Part shown: positions 39,668-49,522 of the stretch, piece after piece | Numbering within the stretch: the first letter of the stretch is position 1 | Layout of the letters: every line of letters begins with the position of its first letter | DNA from: Rhodococcus jostii RHA1 | GTDB taxonomy: Bacteria > Actinomycetota > Actinomycetes > Mycobacteriales > Mycobacteriaceae | Direction of reading: 5' to 3' | Length of the DNA: 64,000 nucleotides | Assembly (NCBI RefSeq): GCF_000014565.1 | Contig: NC_008268.1 | Coordinates: 868,001 to 932,000 of the forward strand | Position numbers and translations under genes: made by a program | Notes under the pieces: generated by a model | The model's input: only the letters and a program-made list of their open reading frames with translations | What the model was told of the DNA's origin: nothing | Database searches by the model: none

Positions 39668-40525
39668 TCAGCCCGCCCTGTTCTCGGTGCAGTCGGCGCA
39701 GACGAGCACGAGTTCGCGGCCCCGGTCGTCCGGCATATTCTCGTACCGGGACGTCGGACCCCCGCACGTGCTGCAGCGCCCCAGGGTCTTGGCCTGATCG
39801 CTGAACTCGATGCTCATCCGCTTGTCGAAGACGTACAGCGACCCCTCCCACAGGCCCGTGTCGCCGAATGCCTCGCCGTAGCGGACGATTCCGCCGTCCA
39901 GTTGGTAGACCTCACCGAACCCGCGCGAGCGCATCAGCGAGGACAGGACCTCGCACCGCACTCCCCCGGTGCAGTACGTGACGACGGCCTTGTCCTTGAG
40001 ATGGTCGTACTTGCCGCTGTCGAGTTCGTGCACGAACTCGCGCGTGGTCGACACGTCGGGCACGACGGCGTCTCGGAATCGGCCGATCTCCGCCTCGAAA
40101 CCGTTGCGCCCGTCGAAGAAGACGACGTCGTCACCGCGGCCCTCGACCAGGCGGTGCACCTCGTCGGGCGCCAGGTGGGTACCGCCGCCGACGACGCCGT
40201 CCGCGTCCACCTTCAGCTCGCCCGGCGCACCGAACGTCACGATCTCCGGCCGCACCTTGACGCTCAGCCGCGGGAAGTCGTCACCGAGCCCGTCCGACCA
40301 CTTGATGTCGGCGTCCTTGAACGGCGCGTAGCTGCGGGTCCCCTTCACGTACCGCTTGACGTCGCGGATGTCGCCGCCGACCGTCGCGTTGATGCCGTGC
40401 TCGGAGACGAGGATCCGTCCGGTCAGGTTGTTCGCCTCGGCGAGTGTGTACTGCCACAGCCGTATCGCCTCCGGGTCGGCGAGCGGAGTGAACACGTAGA
40501 ACAGCACGATTTTCGGAACAGCCAC
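39668..40525 (-). CDS. trhO: tRNA uridine(34) hydroxylase, TrhO/UPF0176 family
   Basis: The 285-residue protein has an acylphosphatase-like N-terminal domain ([19 protein letters not shown]) and a rhodanese domain with active-site loop YCTGGVRCE and [11 protein letters not shown]-terminal zinc-finger-like region has CSTCGG and CADC. TrhO uses O2 to hydroxylate C5 of U34 in tRNAs. Two tRNA/rRNA-modifying genes (this and the RluA enzyme) sit adjacent, 1 base apart, and are probably co-translated. Confidence 0.9.
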   Translation of the reverse strand: MAVPKIVLFYVFTPLADPEAIRLWQYTLAEANNLTGRILVSEHGINATVGGDIRDVKRYVKGTRSYAPFKDADIKWSDGLGDDFPRLSVKVRPEIVTFGAPGELKVDADGVVGGGTHLAPDEVHRLVEGRGDDVVFFDGRNGFEAEIGRFRDAVVPDVSTTREFVHELDSGKYDHLKDKAVVTYCTGGVRCEVLSSLMRSRGFGEVYQLDGGIVRYGEAFGDTGLWEGSLYVFDKRMSIEFSDQAKTLGRCSTCGGPTSRYENMPDDRGRELVLVCADCTENRAG

Positions 40526-40540
40526 GGGAAACCAGACTAC

Positions 40541-41233
40541 CTAGAGACGGACACCACTCCGCTGCGCCCACACCTCGGCGAGGTCGGCACCGGTGAGGCC
40601 CTCGAGACTGTCCCGGAACACCCGCCCGGGGCCGTCGGCCACCGCGATCTCGCACGGGACGACCAGGACGACGCAGCCCGCGGCCTGCGCGGACGCCGCA
40701 CCTGTGGGCGAGTCCTCGATGGCGAGGCACTGCGACGGATCCAGCCCCAGCAGGGCCGCGCCCCGCAGATACGGGTCGGGATGCGGTTTACCTGCCGGTA
40801 CCTCGTCGCCGCACACCGAGTGGTCGAAGTGGTGCCTGCCGAGCGTCTCGAGTGCCCGCTCGGTGAGGCGGCGCTCGGTGTTGGTCACCAGTGCCGACCT
40901 CAGGCCGTGCGCCCGGACGGTCTGCAGTGCGTCGTGGGCGCCCGGCCGCCACGGGATCCCGTCGCCGAACAGTTCCTCGACGCGGGTGAACATCCATTCC
41001 TTGGCCTCGGCGAGCGCCGCCGGGTCCCGGTCGAGCCCGAGGGCGTCGAAGATGACGCCGAGAGCGTTGGCGCTGGACGCACCGATCGTCTTCAGCCGCG
41101 TCTCCTCGGTCATCGGACCGCCGAGGTGCAGCGACAACTCGCGGACCGCGACGTCCCACATCTTCTCGGAATCGAGCAGCGTTCCGTCCATGTCCCACAG
41201 AACACCTGCGAGACCGTCGAATGCATCAGACAT
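40541..41233 (-). CDS. HAD-superfamily phosphatase
   Basis: The 230-residue protein has motif I LWDMDGTLLDSE, motif II LVTNTERR, motif III Lys in PAGKPHPDPYLRGA, and motif IV AIEDSPTGAASA. The helical cap after motif I places it in subfamily I (phosphoglycolate/beta-phosphoglucomutase-like). ATG 41233 overlaps the metH stop by 8 bases. The substrate is unknown. Confidence 0.9.
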   Translation of the reverse strand: MSDAFDGLAGVLWDMDGTLLDSEKMWDVAVRELSLHLGGPMTEETRLKTIGASSANALGVIFDALGLDRDPAALAEAKEWMFTRVEELFGDGIPWRPGAHDALQTVRAHGLRSALVTNTERRLTERALETLGRHHFDHSVCGDEVPAGKPHPDPYLRGAALLGLDPSQCLAIEDSPTGAASAQAAGCVVLVVPCEIAVADGPGRVFRDSLEGLTGADLAEVWAQRSGVRL

Positions 41234-44200
41234 TGAAGTACTTCGCTTCGGGGTGGTGCAGCACGAACGCATCCGTGGACTGCTCGGGATGCAGCTGCAG
41301 TTCCTCCGACAACTTCACACCGATCCGTTCGGGTTCGAGGAGGGCGACCATCTTCGCGCGGTCCTCCAGGTTGGGGCAGGCGCCGTACCCGAAGGAGTAC
41401 CGGGCACCGCGGTAGGCGAGGTCGAAGAATCCGGACACCTCGGACGGGTCCTGCTCGGCCACGTTGTGCCCGCCGGGCAGCACGAGTTCCTCGCGGACCC
41501 GTTGATGCCAGTACTCGGCCAGCGATTCCGTCAGCTGCACGCCGATACCGTGCACCTCGAGGTAGTCGCGGTAGGCGTTGGCGGCGAACAACTCGTTCGC
41601 GAAGTCCGCGATCGGCTGCCCCATCGTGACGAGCTGCATCGGGAACACGTCGACCTGACCGGTCTCCTTCGCCTCGGTGCGGGACCGGACGAAGTCGGCG
41701 ACGCACAGGAAGCGGTCGCGGTGCTGGCGCGGGAACGTGAACCGGAAGCGTTCCTCCGCGTCGGGTGTCGGGTCGGTGAGCACGACCACGTCGTCGCCCT
41801 CGGACACCGCGGGGAAGTAGCCGTAGACGACGGCGGCGTGCGCGAGGATTCCCTCGGTGCTCAGCCGGTCCAGCCAGTACCGCAGGCGGGGGCGGCCTTC
41901 CGTCTCCACCAGTTCCTCGTACGTGGGACCGTCGCCGGAACGTTGCCCGCGCAGACCCCACTGCCCGAGGAACAGGGCCCGCTCGTCCAGCAGCCCCGAG
42001 TAGTCCGACAGCGACACACCCTTGACGATCCGGTTGCCCCAGAACGGCGGGGTCGGGACCACGATGTCGGTGGCCACGTCGGATCGCTCGGGCACCTCGA
42101 TCGGGGTCTCGGCGGCCTTGCGCTTCTCCGCGATCCGCTTGGACCGCTCGTGGCGTGCCTTGCGTTCGGCCGCTTTCTCGCGGGCCGCGATCGCTTCCGG
42201 GCTGTCCGGGTCGGGTCCGCCGCCACGCTTGACGGCCATGATCTCGTCCATCCGGTGCAGGCCCTCGAACGCGTCACGCGCGTAGCTGACGTCGCCCTCG
42301 TACACCTCGGCCAGGTCGTTCTCCACGTACGAACGGGTCAGCGCGGCGCCGCCGAGGAGGACGGGGAACTTCTCCGCGACACCCTTGGCGTTGAGTTCCT
42401 GCAGGTTGTCCTTCATCACCACGGTCGACTTCACGAGCAGCCCCGACATGCCGATGACGTCGGCCTTCTGCTCGATCGCCGCGTCGAGGATCGTCGCGAT
42501 CGGCTGCTTGATGCCCAGGTTCACCACGTCGTACCCGTTGTTGCTCAGGATGATGTCGACGAGGTTCTTGCCGATGTCGTGGACGTCGCCCTTCACGGTG
42601 GCGATGACGATGCGGCCCTTGCCGTCCTCGTCGGTGGCCTCCATGTGCGGTTCGAGGTACGCCACGGCCGCCTTCATCACCTCGGCCGACTGCAGCACGA
42701 ACGGCAACTGCATCTGCCCGGATCCGAAGAGTTCGCCGACGGTCTTCATACCGGACAACAGGGTCTCGTTGATGATCGCGAGTGGCGGCTTCTCCTCCAT
42801 CGCGGCGGTGAGGTCGTCGTCGAGGCCGTTGCGTTCGCCGTCGACGATGCGCCGTTCCAGCCGCTCGAACAGCGGCAGCGCCGCCAGTTCCTGGGCGCGG
42901 GATTCACGCGCCGACGCCGCGGAGACGCCCTCGAACAGTTCCATCAGCTTCTGCAGCGGGTCGTAGCCCTCGCGGCGGCGGTCGTAGACCAGGTCGAGTG
43001 CCGTTTCCCGCTGTTCGTCGGGGATCCGTGCCATCGGCAGGATCTTCGACGCATGCACGATGGCCGTGTCCAGGCCGGCCTCGGTGCACTCGTGCAGGAA
43101 CACCGAGTTCAGGACCTGCCGGGCCGCCGGGTTGAGACCGAACGAGATGTTGGACACGCCGAGGGTGAAGTGCACCCGCGGATGCCGCTTCTTGAGCTCA
43201 CGGATCGCCTCGATCGTTTCGATGCCGTCGCGGCGGACCTCTTCCTGACCGGTGGAGATCGGGAACGTCAGCGCGTCGATGATGATGTCGGACTCGTCGA
43301 GGCCCCAGTTCGCGGTGATGTCGTCGAGCAGGCGCTCGGCGATGCGGACCTTGTGCTCCGCAGTGCGCGCCTGGCCCTCCTCGTCGATGGTCAGCGCGAC
43401 GACGGCGGCGCCGTGCTCCGTGACGAGCCGCATGATCTTCTGGAACCGCGAGTCCGGGCCGTCGCCGTCCTCGTAGTTGACGGAGTTCACGGCGCACCTG
43501 CCGCCGAGATGCTCGAGTCCGGCCTGCAGGACCGCGGGCTCGGTGGAGTCGAGCATGATCGGCAGCGTCGACGACGTCGCGAACCGGCTCGCGAGGGCGG
43601 CCATGTCGACGGCACCGTCGCGTCCGACGTAGTCGACGTTGAGGTCGAGCATGTGGGCGCCGTCGCGGGTCTGGTCCTTCGCGATGTCGAGGCACTTCTG
43701 GTAGTCCTCGGCGATCATCGCCTCGCGAAATGCCTTGGAGCCGTTGGTGTTCGTGCGTTCACCGATCATCAGGATGCTGGCGTCCTGCTGGAACGGCACC
43801 GCCGTGTACAGCGAGGACGTCCCCGACTCGTGAACCGGGTTCCGCTCGGCCTTCTCGACCAGACGGACCGCTTCGGCCACCTGCCGGATGTGCTCGGGAG
43901 TGGTGCCGCAGCAGCCGCCGACCAGACCGAGTCCGAACTCGGTGACGAAGCCGCTGAGCGCCTCGGCGAGCTCCTCCGCGGTGAGCGGGTACTCGGCGCC
44001 GTTCGGGCCGAGCTGCGGCAGTCCGGCGTTGGGCATCACCGACACCGGAAGGGAGCTGTACTTGGACAGGTGGCGGAGATGTTCGCTCATCTCGGCGGGA
44101 CCGGTCGCGCAGTTGAGGCCGATCATGTCGATACCGAGCGGCTCGAGCGCGGTCAGCGCGGCACCGATCTCGCTGCCGAGGAGCATCGTGCCGGTGGTCT

Positions 44201-44795
44201 CGACCGTGACGTGGGTGATGATCGGCAGCCGCGAACCCAGCGTCTCCATCGCCCGCTGACTGCCGAGGATGGCGGCCTTCACCTGCAGCAGGTCCTGGCA
44301 GGTCTCGACGAGGATCGCGTCGGCTCCCCCGTCGATCATGCCCATCGCTGCCTCCGCGTAGGCGTCGCGGAGGATCGCGAACGGCGCGTGGCCCAGCGTC
44401 GGCAGCTTGGTTCCCGGTCCCATCGAGCCGAGGACGAAGCGGCCCATGCCGTCGCGTCCGGGCCCCATCTCGTCGGCCACGTCACGCGCCAGCCGGGTGC
44501 CCTTCTCGGCCAGTTCACGGATACGGTCCGAAATGTCGTAATCGGCGAGGTTGGGTAGGTTGCACCCGAACGTGTTGGTCTCGACGGCGTCGGCCCCGGC
44601 CTCGAAGTACGCGCGGTGGATGTCTTTCAGCACGTCAGGGCGGGTGTCGTTGAGGATTTCGTTGCAGCCTTCGAGCCCGAGGAAGTCGTCGAGCGTGAGG
44701 TCCGCGGCCTGCAACATGGTGCCCATGGCTCCGTCGCCGATGACAACGCGCTGGTTCAACGCATCGAGCAGGGCAGAGTGAAATGGCGCAGACAT
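41226..44795 (-). CDS. metH: Cobalamin-dependent methionine synthase
   Basis: The 1189-residue protein has four modules. The homocysteine domain (residues 1-320) has GDGAMGTMLQ, GLNCATGP and the zinc cysteines in GGCCGTTPEHI. The methyltetrahydrofolate domain follows, with MLDLNVDYVGRDG. The B12 domain has VKGDVHDIGKNL, whose His is the cobalt ligand. The reactivation domain has RGARYSFGYGACPN. It methylates homocysteine to methionine. ATG 44795 lies 7 bases after a TAGTCT box, so the mRNA looks leaderless and no B12 riboswitch can fit. It heads the metH-HAD-trhO-RluA-hisE-hisG run. Confidence 0.97.
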   Translation of the reverse strand: MSAPFHSALLDALNQRVVIGDGAMGTMLQAADLTLDDFLGLEGCNEILNDTRPDVLKDIHRAYFEAGADAVETNTFGCNLPNLADYDISDRIRELAEKGTRLARDVADEMGPGRDGMGRFVLGSMGPGTKLPTLGHAPFAILRDAYAEAAMGMIDGGADAILVETCQDLLQVKAAILGSQRAMETLGSRLPIITHVTVETTGTMLLGSEIGAALTALEPLGIDMIGLNCATGPAEMSEHLRHLSKYSSLPVSVMPNAGLPQLGPNGAEYPLTAEELAEALSGFVTEFGLGLVGGCCGTTPEHIRQVAEAVRLVEKAERNPVHESGTSSLYTAVPFQQDASILMIGERTNTNGSKAFREAMIAEDYQKCLDIAKDQTRDGAHMLDLNVDYVGRDGAVDMAALASRFATSSTLPIMLDSTEPAVLQAGLEHLGGRCAVNSVNYEDGDGPDSRFQKIMRLVTEHGAAVVALTIDEEGQARTAEHKVRIAERLLDDITANWGLDESDIIIDALTFPISTGQEEVRRDGIETIEAIRELKKRHPRVHFTLGVSNISFGLNPAARQVLNSVFLHECTEAGLDTAIVHASKILPMARIPDEQRETALDLVYDRRREGYDPLQKLMELFEGVSAASARESRAQELAALPLFERLERRIVDGERNGLDDDLTAAMEEKPPLAIINETLLSGMKTVGELFGSGQMQLPFVLQSAEVMKAAVAYLEPHMEATDEDGKGRIVIATVKGDVHDIGKNLVDIILSNNGYDVVNLGIKQPIATILDAAIEQKADVIGMSGLLVKSTVVMKDNLQELNAKGVAEKFPVLLGGAALTRSYVENDLAEVYEGDVSYARDAFEGLHRMDEIMAVKRGGGPDPDSPEAIAAREKAAERKARHERSKRIAEKRKAAETPIEVPERSDVATDIVVPTPPFWGNRIVKGVSLSDYSGLLDERALFLGQWGLRGQRSGDGPTYEELVETEGRPRLRYWLDRLSTEGILAHAAVVYGYFPAVSEGDDVVVLTDPTPDAEERFRFTFPRQHRDRFLCVADFVRSRTEAKETGQVDVFPMQLVTMGQPIADFANELFAANAYRDYLEVHGIGVQLTESLAEYWHQRVREELVLPGGHNVAEQDPSEVSGFFDLAYRGARYSFGYGACPNLEDRAKMVALLEPERIGVKLSEELQLHPEQSTDAFVLHHPEAKYFNV

Positions 44796-44802
44796 GCCGT
44801 CC

Positions 44803-44808
44803 AGACTA
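44803..44808 (-). promoter_or_regulatory. -10 element TAGTCT for metH
   Basis: TAGTCT on the minus strand ends 7 bases before the metH ATG. Confidence 0.5.
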
Positions 44809-44834
44809 GTGGGCGCGCGAACCAATGCTGGCCG

Positions 44835-44840
44835 TAGGCT
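44835..44840 (+). promoter_or_regulatory. -10 element TAGGCT for the PAC2 gene
   Basis: TAGGCT ends exactly 6 bases before the GTG at 44847. With the metH box it forms a compact divergent leaderless promoter pair. Confidence 0.55.
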
Positions 44841-44846
44841 GGGTGG

Positions 44847-45788
44847 GTGAGTTCCAGTGAGTTCCCCGTCACGCCTGCGGGCCGCGACGACGACACCCCC
44901 GACACCGAGGACGCCGGTGCGACGGACAGTGGCGTGCCCGTACTGCGTGACCCTGTCCTCGTCGCCGCCTTCGAGGGCTGGAACGACGCCGGCGATGCCG
45001 CGAGCGGAGCCGTCGAGCACCTCGAGTTGACCTGGGACGCCCAGCCGCTCGCCGAGCTGGACTCCGAGGAGTACTACGACTACCAGGTCAATCGACCCAC
45101 GGTGCGGCAGGTCGACGGTGTCACCCGGGAGATCGTGTGGCCCGCCACCCGCCTGTCGGTGTGCTCGCCTCCCGGCAGCGACCGCGACGTGGTTCTGCTG
45201 CGTGGGATCGAACCGAACATGCGCTGGCGCAGCTTCTGCGAGGACCTCCTCGAGCTGATCGACCAGCTGCAGATCAACACCGTGGTGATCCTCGGGGCGC
45301 TGCTCGCGGACACCCCGCACACGCGGCCGGTCCCGGTGACGGGCAGCGCATACAGCAGTGAGGCCGCCGAGCGGTTCAAGCTCGAGCAGACCCGCTACGA
45401 GGGGCCGACCGGGATCACCGGGGTGCTGCAGGACGCGTGTGTCCGGGCCGGTGTGCCTGCCGTGTCGTTCTGGGCGGCCGTGCCCCACTACGTGTCCCAG
45501 CCGCCGAATCCCAAGGCCACGGTGGCGCTGCTGCAACGCGTCGAGGATGTCCTGGACATCGAGGTTCCCCTCGGAGAACTCCCGGCCCAGGCCGACGACT
45601 GGCAGGAAGCCGTCACCGAGATGACCGCGGACGACGAGGAGATCGGCGAGTACGTCCGTTCCCTCGAGGAGCGCGGCGACGCCGAGACCGACATCTCCGA
45701 CGCCATCTCGAAGATCGACGGTGACGCGCTCGCCGCCGAGTTCGAGCGATATCTCCGCAGGCGTGGGCCCGGCAGCTTCGGGCTGTGA
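44847..45788 (+). CDS. PAC2-family protein (Rv2125 type)
   Basis: The 313-residue protein has the PAC2 signature region FEGWNDAGDAASGAVEHL near residues 43-60, VVILGALLADTPHTRPVPV in the middle and YVSQPPNPKATVALLQRVE later. PAC2 proteins share a fold with proteasome-assembly chaperones. In actinobacteria the gene is conserved beside metH, but its role is unproved. The C-terminal 60 residues are acidic and helical. The stop overlaps the GTG of the MFS gene. Confidence 0.9.
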   Translation: MSSSEFPVTPAGRDDDTPDTEDAGATDSGVPVLRDPVLVAAFEGWNDAGDAASGAVEHLELTWDAQPLAELDSEEYYDYQVNRPTVRQVDGVTREIVWPATRLSVCSPPGSDRDVVLLRGIEPNMRWRSFCEDLLELIDQLQINTVVILGALLADTPHTRPVPVTGSAYSSEAAERFKLEQTRYEGPTGITGVLQDACVRAGVPAVSFWAAVPHYVSQPPNPKATVALLQRVEDVLDIEVPLGELPAQADDWQEAVTEMTADDEEIGEYVRSLEERGDAETDISDAISKIDGDALAAEFERYLRRRGPGSFGL

Positions 45789-46936
45789 CGAAGAACTCAT
45801 CCGAGTCGCTTCGTTCCTCGCTCCAGCGCACGGCGCTCTACGCCGGCGGTTTCCTCGGTCCGTTCGGCGGCGGGGTCGTCGCGTCGATCCTTCCCGAGAT
45901 CGGGGACGACCTCGGCGTGAGTGCGTCCGCCGCGGCGGGCTCGCTGACGGCGTACCTGCTGCCGTTCGCGTTGCTGATGCTCGTCTCGGGCACGCTGGGC
46001 GCGCGGTGGGGGCAGACGCGGACCGTGCGGATCGCGTACGGCGTCTACCTGCTGTCGTCGCTGGCGTGTTTCGTGGCGCCGACGCTGCCGCTCTTCCTCG
46101 GCGCCCGCGTGCTCCAGGGGTGTTCGAACTCGTTCACGACGCCGCTGCTGCTGGCGGCGCTCGCCGCCTCGACTCCGCAGAAGCATCTGGGCCGGGCACT
46201 GGGGGTCTTCGGCGCCTTCCAGGCCGCAGGAACGTCGAGCGCGCCGCTCGTCGGCGGGCTCGCGGCGGAGGTCGACTGGCGCCTCGCCTTCCTCGTCATC
46301 GCCCTCGTGGCCGCGGTGCTGGGTCTGGTCGGCGTTCCCGACAGCGCTTCCGCCGAGCCGGGGGCACCGCGCCCGCGACTGCGCGACGCCCTCACCCCGT
46401 CGGTGCTGAGAATCGGGGTGGTGGCACTCCTCGGCTGGGGTGCACTCGGTGGGCTGAGCTTCCTGGTGGCGTTCCGCGCCGAGGACGCCTTCGGGCTGAG
46501 CCCGACCCAGCGCGGGCTGCTGCTCACCGGGTTCGGCGTGGCAGGCATCCTCACCGCCCGCCTCGTCGGCGGTGTCATCGACAAGATCGGGGCCCGGGCC
46601 GCCGTTCTGATCGGCGCGGTCGGCGGGGCGATTCTCGTCGCGGTCGCCGGGACCGTGTCTCTCCTCGCGGTCGTGGCCGTGGCGTGGTTCGCGGCCGGAA
46701 TCGCCGGTCAGTTCGTCCTGGTGGGTGTCAACGCCGCCGTGCTCGGGTCGCCGGGCCCGAACCGGGGCGGCTCGGTGTCCGTCGTGCAGGCGCTGCGGTT
46801 CATGGGCAACGCGCTCGCCCCGATCACCCTCACCCCGGTGTATTCGGTGTCGCCCGCGGCCGGCTTCCTGCTGCCCGCCCTGCTCCTCGCCGTGCTGGCC
46901 CCGCTGCTCATGCCCCGCGACCGCGCACCCGCCTGA
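45785..46936 (+). CDS. MFS transporter
   Basis: The 383-residue membrane protein has about twelve hydrophobic segments in two halves. The cytoplasmic loop between segments 2 and 3 reads GTLGARWGQTRTVR, and a matching loop in the second half is ARLVGGVIDKIGARAAV. The family exchanges small solutes or effluxes drugs. GTG 45785 overlaps the PAC2 stop (GTGA). The substrate cannot be inferred. It precedes nirB by 90 bases but shares no obvious nitrite-transporter motif. Confidence 0.85.
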   Translation: MTKNSSESLRSSLQRTALYAGGFLGPFGGGVVASILPEIGDDLGVSASAAAGSLTAYLLPFALLMLVSGTLGARWGQTRTVRIAYGVYLLSSLACFVAPTLPLFLGARVLQGCSNSFTTPLLLAALAASTPQKHLGRALGVFGAFQAAGTSSAPLVGGLAAEVDWRLAFLVIALVAAVLGLVGVPDSASAEPGAPRPRLRDALTPSVLRIGVVALLGWGALGGLSFLVAFRAEDAFGLSPTQRGLLLTGFGVAGILTARLVGGVIDKIGARAAVLIGAVGGAILVAVAGTVSLLAVVAVAWFAAGIAGQFVLVGVNAAVLGSPGPNRGGSVSVVQALRFMGNALAPITLTPVYSVSPAAGFLLPALLLAVLAPLLMPRDRAPA

Positions 46937-46976
46937 CACGACTTCCGGGAGGACTGTGAGGTGTTCCTGATTCCCA

Positions 46977-47000
46977 CGTAACGTGCGCGCAGCCGTTACG
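46977..47000. promoter_or_regulatory. Inverted repeat CGTAAC-N12-GTTACG upstream of nirB
   Basis: The 6-bp arms are exact and lie 27-50 bases before the nirB start. They resemble half-sites of nitrogen regulators (GTNAC), but the spacing is not the GlnR 11-base period. Confidence 0.4.
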
Positions 47001-47007
47001 ACACTCC

Positions 47008-47022
47008 CGAGGCGGAGCCTCG
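47008..47022 (+). promoter_or_regulatory. Hairpin covering the nirB ribosome site
   Basis: CGAGGC-GGA-GCCTCG forms a 6-bp stem with a 3-base loop, ending 4 bases before the nirB ATG. It would bury the only GAGG/GGAG ribosome-binding bases and could limit translation. Confidence 0.4.
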
Positions 47023-47026
47023 ACGC

Positions 47027-49522
47027 ATGGCCAACACACCGAGTTCGAGCAAGCTGCTGGTCGTCGGCAACGGTATGGCCGGCGCACGCACCGTCGAGGA
47101 GATCCTGAACCGCGGCGGCGGCGAGCGTTTCGCGATCACCATGATCGGCGACGAGCCCTACGGCAACTACAACCGGATCATGCTCTCGCACGTGCTGTCC
47201 GGGGAGGCGGCCACCGACGACGAGGACCTCATCCTCAACCCCATGGGCTGGTACACCGCCAACGGCGTCAAACTCCACGCCGGCGACCGCGCGGTCGTAC
47301 TCGACCGGTTCGCGAAGACCGTCACCTGCGAGAGCGGCCGCGTCGTCGACTACGACGTGCTCATCATCGCCACAGGAAGCAACACGTTTTTTCCCAACAT
47401 GGACGGGTTGCGCGAGCACGACGGGCGCCTGGCCCGCGGGGTGTTCGGATTCCGGAACATCGCCGACACCAACGGCATGCTGCAGATGGCGCAGGCCCGC
47501 GACGACGTGTCCGCGGTGGTGATCGGCGGCGGCCTGCTCGGTCTGGAGGCCGCGTACGGGCTGCGCACACAGGGGCTCACCGTCAACGTCGTCCACTCCC
47601 CCGGGCACCTGATGAACCAGCAACTCGACGAACGCGGCGGCAGCGTCCTGCGCGCCGAGATCGAGAAACTCGGCGTCGGCGTCCACACCTCGATGCGGAC
47701 CACTGCCGTGCTGCGCGACGAAGCGGGCCTGGTGACCGGGGTGTCGTTCGTCGACGGCTCCACCCTGGACGCCGACATGGTCGTCGTCACCGCCGGAATC
47801 CGGCCCAACACCGAACTCGCACGGGCCGCCGGGCTGGTGGTCGAACGCGGCGTCGTGGTGGACGACCAGATGCGCTGCGAGGACGAGGGTTCCGTGTACG
47901 CCGTCGGCGAGTGCGCACAGCACCGTGGGGAGACCTACGGCCTCGTCGCCCCGGTGTGGGAGCAGTCGGTCATCCTCGCCGAAGTCCTCACCGGCTCCAA
48001 TCCCGAAGCGGCGTACGTCGGTTCGCGCACCACCACAAAACTGAAGGTCGCCGGTGTCGACGTGGCCGCGATGGGCGTCAAGGGACCGGAGACGGCGGAC
48101 GACGAGTTCGTCCAGTACTACGAACCGCGCAGCGGCACGTACAAGAGCCTCGTCGTCCGCGACGGCAAGCTGATCGGCGCCACCCTGATGGGCGACATCA
48201 GCAAGGCGGGTTTCCTCACGCAGGCGTTCGACGGCAAGGTGCCGCTGCCCGAGGAGCGGATCAGCATGCTCTTCGACGTCGGATCCCAGAGCGCCGCGAC
48301 GAGTGTCGCAGATCTCCCCGACGACCAGCAGGTGTGCAACTGCAACGGCGTGAGCAAGGGCGATCTGGTGGCGTGCGTCCATTCCGGCGCCAAGACCCTC
48401 ACCGACGTCTGCGCACAGACCCGGGCCGGCAAGGGCTGCGGCTCGTGCAAGGGACTCGTCGCCGACATCGTGGCCTGCGCCGCGGGCGGCGAACTCGAGG
48501 CCGACCCCTCCGCGGACTGGTATGTGCCCTGCATCCCGATGACGAAGCCCGAACTCATCGCGACCATCCGGGAACGCGATCTCCGCGCCGTGTCCCAGGT
48601 GTTCGCCGAGCTTGCGACGGACGCGAAGGAGGACGCGTCCGCGAAGATGCCCCTGGCCTCGCTGCTCCGCACCATCTGGGGGCCCGACTGGGTGGACGAG
48701 CGCGGCGCGCTGTTCATCAACGACCGCGTGCACGCCAACATCCAGCGCGACGGCACGTTCTCGGTGGTCCCGCAGATGAAGGGCGGCGTCACCACGCCTG
48801 AGCAACTCCGCACGATCGCCGACGTGGCCGACAAGTACGGCGTGCCGCTCGTGAAGGTCACCGGCGGGCAGCGCATCGACCTGCTCGGCATCAAGAAGGA
48901 AGACCTCCCCAAGGTGTGGGGTGACCTCGACATGCCGTCCGGGTTCGCGTACGGCAAGAGCATGCGCACGGTGAAGACGTGCGTCGGAACCGATTTCTGC
49001 CGCTACGGTCTCGGCGATTCGACTAGCCTCGGCATCGCGCTCGAGGAACGATTCCAGGGCCTGGAAACGCCCGCGAAGCTGAAACTCGCGGTCGCCGGGT
49101 GCCCACGTAACTGCTCGGAGGCCCTGTGCAAGGACTTCGGTGTGGTCGCGGTCGGCGACGGCCGATGGGAAATCTACGTCGGCGGCGCCGCCGGAGCGCA
49201 CATCCGCAAGGGCGATCTGCTGGCCACGGTCGAATCACCCAAAGCCGTAGTGGAACTCGGCGGCCGGTTCATCCAGTACTACCGCGAGAACGCGAAATGG
49301 CTCGAACGCACGTACGACTTCGTGCCGCGGGTGGGACTCGAACATCTTCAGGCGCTACTGGTCCGAGACGAGGAGGACATCGTGACGGGATTGGACGAGC
49401 GGATCCAGACGGCGGTGGACGGCTACCGGGATCCCTGGAAGGAGCGCAGCGCGCCGAAATCGCCCGCACAGTTCGCTCCGTCGCTCCCGCTGCTGCCGCT
49501 GCCCCAGGTGCCGGTCCGATGA
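47027..49522 (+). CDS. nirB: Assimilatory nitrite reductase (NADH), large subunit
   Basis: The 831-residue protein begins with an FAD/NAD(P) module (LLVVGNGMAGART and AVVIGGGLLGLEAAYG). A BFD-like 2Fe-2S domain follows (VCNCNGVSKGD and GKGCGSCKG). The ferredoxin-like half-domain and sirohaem/4Fe-4S domain come last, with the four cysteines in CVGTDFC and CPRNCSEALC. It reduces nitrite to ammonium with six electrons. It is coupled to nirD by an ATGA overlap. The nearby inverted repeat and hairpin suggest regulation. Confidence 0.96.
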   Translation: MANTPSSSKLLVVGNGMAGARTVEEILNRGGGERFAITMIGDEPYGNYNRIMLSHVLSGEAATDDEDLILNPMGWYTANGVKLHAGDRAVVLDRFAKTVTCESGRVVDYDVLIIATGSNTFFPNMDGLREHDGRLARGVFGFRNIADTNGMLQMAQARDDVSAVVIGGGLLGLEAAYGLRTQGLTVNVVHSPGHLMNQQLDERGGSVLRAEIEKLGVGVHTSMRTTAVLRDEAGLVTGVSFVDGSTLDADMVVVTAGIRPNTELARAAGLVVERGVVVDDQMRCEDEGSVYAVGECAQHRGETYGLVAPVWEQSVILAEVLTGSNPEAAYVGSRTTTKLKVAGVDVAAMGVKGPETADDEFVQYYEPRSGTYKSLVVRDGKLIGATLMGDISKAGFLTQAFDGKVPLPEERISMLFDVGSQSAATSVADLPDDQQVCNCNGVSKGDLVACVHSGAKTLTDVCAQTRAGKGCGSCKGLVADIVACAAGGELEADPSADWYVPCIPMTKPELIATIRERDLRAVSQVFAELATDAKEDASAKMPLASLLRTIWGPDWVDERGALFINDRVHANIQRDGTFSVVPQMKGGVTTPEQLRTIADVADKYGVPLVKVTGGQRIDLLGIKKEDLPKVWGDLDMPSGFAYGKSMRTVKTCVGTDFCRYGLGDSTSLGIALEERFQGLETPAKLKLAVAGCPRNCSEALCKDFGVVAVGDGRWEIYVGGAAGAHIRKGDLLATVESPKAVVELGGRFIQYYRENAKWLERTYDFVPRVGLEHLQALLVRDEEDIVTGLDERIQTAVDGYRDPWKERSAPKSPAQFAPSLPLLPLPQVPVR

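Noticed and set aside
40593..44558. A 1321-codon open frame antisense to metH
   Set aside because: It mirrors metH codon by codon, has Arg/Asp/Gly-rich sequence without any recognisable domain, and exists because of high GC at third positions.
44796..44846. A cobalamin riboswitch before metH
   Set aside because: Only about 50 bases separate metH from the divergent gene and the start appears leaderless, so no room exists.
46977..47000. A GlnR box before nirB
   Set aside because: The GTAAC and GTTAC arms are 17 bases apart start to start and do not follow the 11-base GlnR spacing. Kept only as an unassigned inverted repeat.
45797..49201. A 1134-codon minus-strand frame under the MFS and nirB genes
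   Set aside because: It spans two unrelated real genes and an intergenic region and has no domain; a GC-bias shadow.
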